This document shows positions 1 through 4,723 of a DNA stretch of 9,376 nucleotides, one piece after another. The DNA lies in the NCBI GenBank assembly GCA_003133205.1, contig PKWK01000411.1:1-9376 (forward strand). The letters are read 5' to 3'. Position numbers and translations under genes: made by a program. Source of the stretch: Granulicella sp. (GTDB lineage Bacteria; Acidobacteriota; Terriglobia; Terriglobales; Acidobacteriaceae). Within the stretch, counting starts at the first letter, position 1, and each line of letters begins with the position of its first letter. The notes beneath the pieces were generated by a model that was not told the DNA's origin, did no database searches, and saw nothing but the letters and a program-made list of their open reading frames with translations.

Positions 1-401
1 CGGAATGCGTCATGCGTCTCGGCGCACGCGCCATCCATGCTCACCGCAAGGCGTGCGAGGCCAGCCTCTTTCAGACGTAGGACCATCTCTCTGGTCAGCA
101 ATGGAGTAGCGCTCGGGGTAAGGGATACACGAACGCCCATGGCACGGGCATGACCAATCAATTCAAAGAGATCAGGCCGCTTCAAAGGATCGCCTCCGGT
201 GAGCACAAAGACCGGAACCTTCAAGTTGGCAATCTGGTCAATCAGATGCTTCCCTTCTACAGTGGTGAGTTCCATCGGATGGCGATCCGGCTGCGCGGAG
301 GCGCGGCAATGAACACAAGCCAGATCGCAGGCCTGCGTGACTTCCCAGATCGCAATGAATGGGCGTTCGTTGAAATCGATCGCTTCGATGAGCGGATTCA
401 T
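1..401 (-). CDS. Radical SAM enzyme, NirJ/AhbD-like heme-modifying type (C-terminus beyond window)
   Basis: The reverse complement reads as an open frame of 133 codons from an ATG at 401 down to the window edge, so only the N-terminal third is present. The 4Fe-4S binding motif CxxxCxxC is clear (Cys25, Cys29, Cys32, in CDLACVHC), followed by a GGDP motif at residues 69-72 that contacts S-adenosylmethionine, and an SMDG strand motif at 121-124. The stretch around NERPFIAIWEVTQACDLAC is typical of radical SAM/SPASM proteins related to NirJ, AhbC and AhbD, which cut or modify side chains of heme precursors; this particular subfamily has no settled reaction that I know of. An AGGA lies two bases before the ATG, which is close for a ribosome site, so the start is likely but not certain. 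It is divergent from nnrS and shares a promoter region with it. Auxiliary SPASM cysteines, if any, would be outside the window. Confidence 0.88.
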   Translation of the reverse strand, partial: MNPLIEAIDFNERPFIAIWEVTQACDLACVHCRASAQPDRHPMELTTVEGKHLIDQIANLKVPVFVLTGGDPLKRPDLFELIGHARAMGVRVSLTPSATPLLTREMVLRLKEAGLARLAVSMDGACAETHDAF

Positions 402-495
402 GATCCTATGAAACCCGATAGCGCCATCCCACGCAGTGACAAAAGTTACTGCGGGCGAAATTGGTAGGGCCTAGTGTTGGTGGTGGAGGCTGCAC
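402..495. promoter_or_regulatory. Divergent promoter region between radical SAM gene and nnrS
   Basis: This 94-bp gap separates two divergently transcribed genes and must hold both promoters unless transcription starts inside a coding region. It is dominated by the inverted repeat at 432-453. A GGAGG at 485-489 is the ribosome site of nnrS. I could not identify convincing -35/-10 hexamers on either strand, which fits activator-dependent promoters but does not prove them. Confidence 0.6.
432..453. promoter_or_regulatory. 22-bp inverted repeat, candidate CRP/FNR-family operator
   Basis: The arms CGCAGTGAC and GTTACTGCG flank a four-base AAAA centre, and eight of nine positions are complementary (nine of nine if a G-T pair is allowed). 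Two five-base half sites, GTGAC and GTTAC, separated by exactly four bases, is the geometry of FNR/DNR/NnrR-type sites (TTGAT-N4-ATCAA), though the half-site sequence differs. It lies about 43 bp before the nnrS start and 31 bp before the radical SAM start, so one dimer could act on both genes. No T-run follows on either strand, so a terminator is unlikely. A related motif is found at 4472-4489 before norZ. Confidence 0.6.
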
Positions 496-1821
496 ATGGG
501 TAGCACTGGAGAGAGCTCGATATACGCGATTGTGACCCGCGAGCGCCAGAAGAGTCTGATGCTTCGTGCCTGGATTCTGAGCGGCCTCTTCTTCATGGCA
601 TTACCCGGCACCTTGCTGGGCTTTTCCAACCTGATGGCCATCAGCGCCCACCACGGCTCGGCCAGCCTACCCGCCGCATGGATGGAGGGCCACGGTCACG
701 CCCAGATGTTTGGCTGGATTGGGAGCTTCATCCTTGGAATTGGCTTCTATTCGCAGCCCGCTCGCGACCGGTCGGCCCTTAGAATCCCGCTGACGTGTTT
801 CAGCCTATGGACTGTGGGTGTTGCCCTGCGTTGGCTGGCAAACATCTACGCCTGGCACTGGAGAATACTCTTCCCGGTTTCGGCAGGATTCGAGGTGATC
901 GCAGTCCTCCTGTTTCTCACAGCCGCATCTCACCACAAGCTATCCGATTCGGCGCAAGGTAATCAGGTGAAGCCACGAATGGAACTCTGGATGGTTTCCG
1001 TTCTGTTAGGTACAGCGGGACTCACTGCCGCTGTCATCTTCAACTTCGTAGAGTGCCTACGGCTGGCACTCCAGGGAACACTACTCTCGTTTCCTCACTC
1101 TCTCGATCAGAAATACCTTGTGTTAATGGGTTGGGGATTCGTTGTGCCGGTTGTATGGGGCTTTTCGGCACGTTGGCTGCCCGCATTCCTGGCGATCCCC
1201 AAGCCAGATGCTTCCAAACTGCGGTTGGCGCTAGCGCTCGACTTGCTTGGCGTACTCTGTGGCGTCGCCGGGTGGACGATCGTCGCAACATTCCTGCTGG
1301 CGTTCAGCGCTGTTGTGATCGTTTTAGCGCTGCACCTCGTGCAACGGCCGCAGGGACACGCCAAGGTTCAGGGCATCCACCCCAGCTTCCCGTCATTTGT
1401 TCGGATTGCTTATGTGTGGCTGGTCGTAGCAGGCTTCATGAGCATCTGGGCTGCCTTTGCGGATCGTCGTGGCGGCATTTGGGGAGCATCACGCCACGCT
1501 CTTACGGTGGGGTTCGCGGCCACCATGGTGTTCTCCATCGGACCACGCATACTGCCCCACTTTGCAGGGGTCCGCGCAATCTTCAGCAAGCGACTGATGT
1601 TCCTGAGCCTGTTGCTGTTGCAGACGGGGTGCTTATTGCGCGTCTCCTCCGAACCTCTTGCCTATGAAGGGTTCCTTTCAGTCGCATGGAAAGTGCTGCC
1701 TATCTCCGGGATGCTGGAGCTGGGTGCGGTTCTCTTGTTTGCGACTAACCTGACACTCACTCTCCTGCACGGTAATTCGGTGTTTGCAGGGGACAGCCCA
1801 CGCCAACCCATTGTGGCGTAG
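496..1821 (+). CDS. nnrS: NnrS family membrane protein (NO stress, heme/copper protein)
   Basis: The 441-residue protein has about twelve hydrophobic segments and the family's hallmark motifs: GHGHAQMFGW at residues 65-74 (His66 and His68 in the HxHxQ position) and SRHALTVGFAATMVFSIGPR at 332-351, followed by LPHFAG. NnrS proteins were first described as heme- and copper-containing inner-membrane proteins controlled by NO-responsive regulators, and in Vibrio cholerae they help cells tolerate NO, partly by protecting cellular iron from NO complexes; the exact reaction is unknown. The start at 496 is supported by GGAGG at 485-489 with six bases spacing. The N-terminus (about 22 residues, basic) is probably cytoplasmic. 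The gene lies upstream of a cytochrome b/molybdenum fusion, an HPP gene and an NO reductase, all on the same strand. Length is usual for the family and no key motif is missing. Confidence 0.93.
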   Translation: MGSTGESSIYAIVTRERQKSLMLRAWILSGLFFMALPGTLLGFSNLMAISAHHGSASLPAAWMEGHGHAQMFGWIGSFILGIGFYSQPARDRSALRIPLTCFSLWTVGVALRWLANIYAWHWRILFPVSAGFEVIAVLLFLTAASHHKLSDSAQGNQVKPRMELWMVSVLLGTAGLTAAVIFNFVECLRLALQGTLLSFPHSLDQKYLVLMGWGFVVPVVWGFSARWLPAFLAIPKPDASKLRLALALDLLGVLCGVAGWTIVATFLLAFSAVVIVLALHLVQRPQGHAKVQGIHPSFPSFVRIAYVWLVVAGFMSIWAAFADRRGGIWGASRHALTVGFAATMVFSIGPRILPHFAGVRAIFSKRLMFLSLLLLQTGCLLRVSSEPLAYEGFLSVAWKVLPISGMLELGAVLLFATNLTLTLLHGNSVFAGDSPRQPIVA

Positions 1822-1893
1822 AATTGTACTTATATCGTGTTGCGATACGACTGGCCGGGCGGTGTCGTGAGTGCCCGCGGTTATCCGTACCGA

Positions 1894-1909
1894 TTGGCAC
1901 GAATGCCAA
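1894..1909. repeat. Perfect 6-bp inverted repeat, TTGGCA-N4-TGCCAA
   Basis: The arms are fully complementary around a CGAA centre. As DNA it has the four-base spacing seen in the other candidate operators of this window (432-453 and 4534-4547) although the half sites differ. As RNA it would be a six-pair stem with a tetraloop. It lies 211 bp before the start of the cytochrome b-molybdopterin gene. Function is unknown. Confidence 0.4.
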
Positions 1910-1955
1910 CATCGACGCTGATCCCGTTGGGACCTTTCACAATGGAGCGATCCAA

Positions 1956-2045
1956 ATGACAGATAACAATTCCCCCCTCGATACTCTTCCGGAAACTTCA
2001 TCACTGAACCTGGCCAGTCTGCAGCACAGGAACTACGGCTCCTGA
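1956..2045 (+). CDS. Possible small protein of 29 residues
   Basis: An ATG at 1956 has a GGAG at 1944-1947 with eight bases spacing, a credible ribosome site, and opens a 29-codon frame ending in TGA at 2043-2045. The product is hydrophilic, starts MTDNNSPLDTLPETSSLNLA and has no membrane segment, Cys pair or known motif. It sits 74 bp upstream of the cytochrome b-molybdopterin gene, with a hairpin in between, so it could be a leader peptide, a small accessory subunit, or chance. Only the ribosome site and position speak for it; I do not recognise a family. The frame can be extended upstream to a TTG at 1824, but that start has no ribosome site. Confidence 0.33.
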   Translation: MTDNNSPLDTLPETSSLNLASLQHRNYGS

Positions 2046-2062
2046 TCTTGTCGCTCAATTGG

Positions 2063-2088
2063 GAGGGTAGTGGGCAACCAGCACCCTC
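2063..2088 (+). other. RNA hairpin with GCAA tetraloop upstream of the cytochrome b-molybdopterin gene
   Basis: GAGGGT at 2063-2068 pairs with ACCCTC at 2083-2088, then after a two-by-two internal mismatch TGG pairs with CCA and closes a GCAA loop, which is of the stable GNRA type. It starts 17 bases after the stop of the small ORF and ends 19 bases before the GGGAG ribosome site. No T-run follows, so it does not look like an intrinsic terminator. It may be a regulatory or processing element. Comparative evidence is absent. Confidence 0.4.
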
Positions 2089-2119
2089 AGAAACATGAAA
2101 TCCCCCCGGGAGATGTGCA

Positions 2120-3787
2120 ATGATCTCGTTCGATGCGGCACACGCCGCCGTTCATTATCCACCCGACCGTCGCTTTCGGATCTGGATTCGCCCCTCGATA
2201 CTGATCGCCGCTGCTCCGCTGGTGCTTCTCCCGGTGCTTGCGGCATGGATTGAAGTTCTCCTTGTGGGGCTTCCCCATATCCCGCCTGTCCCGCAAATCT
2301 ATCCCAATAACTTTGCCGGTCCTCATGGCTTTCCATTGTGGGTGCGCTACTGCCATTTCTTCAACTTCCTCTTTGTCACAATGCTGATCCGGAGTGGTCT
2401 ATCCATCCTGGTCGATCATCCTCGCCTGTATTTCAACAATCACTGCACTCCCGGCAGCGAGTGGATCCGGCTGACTCCCATCCAGGTACCGACAGATAGG
2501 CTCTGGACCGCGAAGGATGATGCCCGCTACATCTCGCCCATGGTTGCCACTCCTGGCTACCGGCATACCATCGGCACGGCCCGTTCCTGGCACTTTCTCA
2601 ACGTCTACGGGTTCATCATTACCGGCATCTTCTTCGTCATCATGCTCTTCGATACCGAGCAGTGGCGGCGGCTCGTTCCTCAATCCACGCTCGTGCTGCT
2701 GCAAGCATGGAATACGTGGGTACACTATGCAACGTTTCACCTGCCGACCGAGCTAAACGGGTACTACGGCTACAACGCGCTGCAGCAGATCGCCTATTTT
2801 TCGGCCGTCTTTGTCTTTGGCCCGTTGGCCATCCTTACCGGCATTGCCATGTCCCCCGCTGCCGTGAATCGCTTCCACTGGTACCCGAAGCTGTTTGGCG
2901 GCAGGCAGTCAGCACGTTCCATTCACTTTCTAACCATGCTCAGTTTCTTCGCCTTCATTGTGGTTCATGTCACCTTGATCGCGATGACCGGCTTCGTTCG
3001 GAACATGAACCACATTGTGATGGGCACCGACGATGGGAATCACATTGGGATGATTCTGGGCTTCGTCGGCATCGGCGTTGTTATCCTCACATGGATCGTG
3101 GCGCATTACATTTCCTGGATTTATCCGCGCGGTCTGCAGCACATGCAGAAGTTCATCACCTATCCCTTGATGTTGACTACGCTCAATCGCCTCTCGCCGA
3201 GCGAGCACTACACCGAGGCAGACATCTCTCCGCGCTTCTGGCCGAACGGCAAGATCCCCGAACGCGAGGATTGGAAGCAGATGGCCAGGGATGGATTCCA
3301 GAACTTCAAGCTGAAGGTGGGCGGCCTCGTCGATAACCCGGTCGAGCTTTCGCTCGCGGATATCGAGAATCTGGCCAAAACCGAGGAGATTACGATGCAC
3401 CACTGCATCCAGGGCTGGACCGGCATCGCCAAGTGGGGTGGGCTTCCGATGAAGTCTCTCGTCGACCTCGTTCGACCGAAGCCCAATGCCAAAGTTGTCG
3501 CATTCTTCTCTTTTGGCGGCTCCCTCTATGGCGGTGCATACTATGACACGCAAAGTATCGAAAATGTGCTCAAGGCCCAATGCCTGCTTGCGTCCGAGAT
3601 GAATGGGAAGCCTCTCACCGAGGTCTATGGAGCCCCGCTTCGGCTGCGTGTCGAAAATCAACTTGGCTACAAGATGGTCAAGTGGATTGAACGGATCGAG
3701 TTCGTCGAGTCGGAGAAGTCAGTCGGCCTCGGTGAAGGCGGTAAGAATGAAGACGATGAATACTTCGACCTGCTCCCCAATATCTGA
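2120..3787 (+). CDS. Cytochrome b (b561-like) fused to sulfite oxidase/MsrP-type molybdopterin domain
   Basis: Residues 1-340 form a membrane domain with about six helices (near 26-50, 72-96, 156-177, 222-244, 268-291, 308-334) carrying candidate heme histidines His79, His158, His269 and His283. Residues 364-532 match the sulfite oxidase/MsrP fold: HHCIQGWTG puts Cys429 in the place of the molybdenum-binding cysteine, followed by KWGGLPMKSL, then GAPLRLRVENQLGYKMVKWI. Together this should be a quinol/quinone-linked molybdoenzyme in one chain, joining the parts that in MsrPQ are separate (MsrQ heme protein and MsrP). MsrP is exported by Tat; here no proper twin-arginine signal exists, and the positive-inside rule (RRFR before helix 1, many Arg/Lys between helices 2 and 3 and between 4 and 5) puts the C-terminal domain in the cytoplasm. 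The substrate is unknown. GGGAG at 2108-2112 supports the start. The stop overlaps the HPP start. Confidence 0.9.
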   Translation: MISFDAAHAAVHYPPDRRFRIWIRPSILIAAAPLVLLPVLAAWIEVLLVGLPHIPPVPQIYPNNFAGPHGFPLWVRYCHFFNFLFVTMLIRSGLSILVDHPRLYFNNHCTPGSEWIRLTPIQVPTDRLWTAKDDARYISPMVATPGYRHTIGTARSWHFLNVYGFIITGIFFVIMLFDTEQWRRLVPQSTLVLLQAWNTWVHYATFHLPTELNGYYGYNALQQIAYFSAVFVFGPLAILTGIAMSPAAVNRFHWYPKLFGGRQSARSIHFLTMLSFFAFIVVHVTLIAMTGFVRNMNHIVMGTDDGNHIGMILGFVGIGVVILTWIVAHYISWIYPRGLQHMQKFITYPLMLTTLNRLSPSEHYTEADISPRFWPNGKIPEREDWKQMARDGFQNFKLKVGGLVDNPVELSLADIENLAKTEEITMHHCIQGWTGIAKWGGLPMKSLVDLVRPKPNAKVVAFFSFGGSLYGGAYYDTQSIENVLKAQCLLASEMNGKPLTEVYGAPLRLRVENQLGYKMVKWIERIEFVESEKSVGLGEGGKNEDDEYFDLLPNI

Positions 3788-4422
3788 TGACCTTCCCGAA
3801 TGAATTGGATACGCGAGATGAGCCGAACCAGGCAACTGCCGAGCACAGGGGCTTCGAGCATGTCGGCGTGCTGCTCGCGCACATGCGATTGGAATGGCTC
3901 CTGCAGCACTTCCCTCCACGCCTGGTGTGGGCTGTCTATGTCTGCATAAATTGCTTCATTACCATCGGGCTGCTCGCGGTGCTGGCGCTTCTTACGGGCA
4001 GTCCATTTGTCTTTCCATCGCTCGGCCCAACCGCGTATCTCTTCTTCTTTTCTCCACTAGCGGAAGCCTCGAGCCCGCGCAATACCATCCTAGGGCACGC
4101 GATTGGCCTCATCTGCGGTTATGGCGCCTTTGCGCTCGCGGTCGCCTCAAGTCCGCCTTTCGGCGCACATCCCGGTGTACACGCCGGCAGGGTTTTGGCC
4201 GCGGCGCTCTCGCTTTCGGCGACTGGTGCGCTCATGGCACTGTTCCGGGTGAGCCATCCGCCCGCAGGAGCGACGACGCTCATCGTTTCGCTCGGCATTA
4301 TCTCTCAACCCAAGGAACTCATCATCATCGAGGGTGCCGTGATTCTGCTTACCGCGCAGGCTCTCGCAATCAACCGGCTTGCCGGGATCCCCTATCCGCT
4401 TTGGAGAAATCACATGCCCTAG
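3787..4422 (+). CDS. HPP family membrane protein, possible nitrite transporter
   Basis: The 211-residue protein has four to five hydrophobic segments after an N-terminal tail of about 45 residues, and the defining motif SHPPAGATTL with His-Pro-Pro at 157-159. The SLGPTAYLFFFSPLAEASSPRN stretch from residue 78 is also family-typical (PFGASAVL-like in relatives). HPP proteins of cyanobacteria and plant chloroplasts have been shown to transport nitrite; other members are untested. The ATG overlaps the stop of the upstream fusion gene in the sequence TGATG, so translation is probably coupled and the two products made in step. There is no separate ribosome site of note. Together with qNor and NnrS nearby, the context supports a nitrogen oxyanion role, but transport of nitrite here is an inference. 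Confidence 0.92.
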   Translation: MTFPNELDTRDEPNQATAEHRGFEHVGVLLAHMRLEWLLQHFPPRLVWAVYVCINCFITIGLLAVLALLTGSPFVFPSLGPTAYLFFFSPLAEASSPRNTILGHAIGLICGYGAFALAVASSPPFGAHPGVHAGRVLAAALSLSATGALMALFRVSHPPAGATTLIVSLGIISQPKELIIIEGAVILLTAQALAINRLAGIPYPLWRNHMP

Positions 4423-4471
4423 ATGCGACGAGCCTCTTGGTCCGCAAAATTAGGCGAAGAGGTTACCCTCT

Positions 4472-4489
4472 GTGACTAAAGTCCCTGCA
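4472..4489. promoter_or_regulatory. Second copy of the nnrS-promoter motif (GTGAC-N4-GTCCCTGCA)
   Basis: Aligned in the same orientation with 436-453, 14 of 18 bases agree: GTGAC, then AAA within the spacer, GT, and CTGC. The inner part GAC-TAAA-GTC is a perfect inverted repeat. The four-base spacing matches CRP/FNR-type operators. It lies 235 bp upstream of norZ and 50 bp after the HPP stop. A shared regulator with nnrS is the simplest reading, but the distance to norZ is long for direct activation. Confidence 0.45.
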
Positions 4490-4533
4490 TTAATTTGAAC
4501 GGAACGCTACCTTAGCTCTGTCGCGTTTCTTCG

Positions 4534-4547
4534 GTGATGAGAATCAA
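4534..4547. promoter_or_regulatory. FNR/DNR-type box, GTGAT-GAGA-ATCAA
   Basis: Nine of the ten specified bases of the FNR/DNR/NnrR consensus TTGAT-N4-ATCAA are present. Regulators of this family commonly activate NO reductase genes under low oxygen or in response to NO. The box lies 177 bp before the norZ start, which would leave a 5' leader of over 100 bases if activation is of the usual class II geometry. TCATAC at 4575-4580 is a weak candidate -10 element. Binding by such a regulator is inferred from sequence only. Confidence 0.55.
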
Positions 4548-4632
4548 TGCACTTCACAGTCGCCCTGTCGTTCGTCATACACTCCTTCAACACGGTATGG
4601 TTCCGGCGTGCTGGCTGCACTTCGCATGTTTG

Positions 4633-4680
4633 CAATCAACACCAATCAGATTTCGTCCTGATTTGACCATGAATCGTCAG
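4633..4680. repeat. Cluster of CAATCA direct repeats and AATCAG/CTGATT inverted repeat
   Basis: CAATCA occurs at 4633-4638 and again at 4643-4648, ten bases (one helical turn) apart. AATCAG at 4644-4649 and CTGATT at 4658-4663 form a perfect inverted repeat with an eight-base centre, and TGAC/GTCA arms occur at 4664-4679. The block lies 44-91 bp before the norZ ATG, where a regulator or a leader RNA structure could act. Such short repeats can arise by chance, so this is tentative. Confidence 0.35.
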
Positions 4681-4723
4681 GTGCAGCAAAGTGCTACGCA
4701 TTCATTAGTGAGGAAAATAGATC

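Larger units (their letters stand above)
1822..2119 (+). promoter_or_regulatory. 298-bp leader/intergenic region before the cytochrome b-molybdopterin gene
   Basis: No conserved gene is recognised here. The region holds a string of potential structures: TATCG/CGATA arms at 1833-1847; a hairpin with CGGGC/GCCCG arms at 1856-1877; a perfect TTGGCA-CGAA-TGCCAA inverted repeat at 1894-1909; a possible 29-codon ORF at 1956-2045; and a hairpin with a GCAA loop at 2063-2088. The ribosome site GGGAG at 2108-2112 for the next gene lies at the end. It could be a promoter plus structured 5' leader, or simply a long spacer in a nnrS-led operon. I see no match to a riboswitch I can name with confidence. 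Confidence 0.5.
4423..4723 (+). promoter_or_regulatory. 301-bp promoter region upstream of the NO reductase gene
   Basis: No gene is supported here. A weak five-pair hairpin (AGAGG/CCTCT at 4458-4471) follows the HPP stop but lacks a T-run. It is followed by a copy of the nnrS promoter motif at 4472-4489, a near-consensus FNR/DNR-type box at 4534-4547, and a cluster of AATC/GATT repeats at 4633-4680. The ribosome site GAGGA at 4710-4714 is nine bases before the norZ ATG. The density of operator-like elements indicates that norZ has its own regulated promoter rather than being only read through from the HPP gene. Confidence 0.65.

Noticed and set aside
432..453. Intrinsic terminator reading of the inverted repeat
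   Set aside because: No T-run follows on either strand, and the position between two divergent gene starts makes a terminator pointless.
150..467. Plus-strand frame of 105 codons at the left edge
   Set aside because: The opposite strand encodes clear radical SAM motifs over the same stretch.
1053..1667. Plus-strand frame of 204 codons inside nnrS
   Set aside because: It overlaps conserved NnrS sequence in another frame and encodes a Arg/Cys-rich composition typical of a wrong frame.
1894..1909. Sigma-54 promoter, suggested by TTGGCAC
   Set aside because: The -24 element fits, but the required GC of the -12 element is absent at the correct spacing (CCAAC instead of TTGCW).
2135..2230. Tat signal peptide at the N-terminus of the molybdoenzyme (RRFR before the first helix)
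   Set aside because: The pattern lacks the S/T-RRxFLK order and there is no signal-cleavage region; the helix is better explained as the first helix of the cytochrome b domain.
2930..3661. Minus-strand open frame of 243 codons opposite the molybdoenzyme gene
   Set aside because: Antisense shadow of conserved coding sequence, with no domain or ribosome site that I can support.
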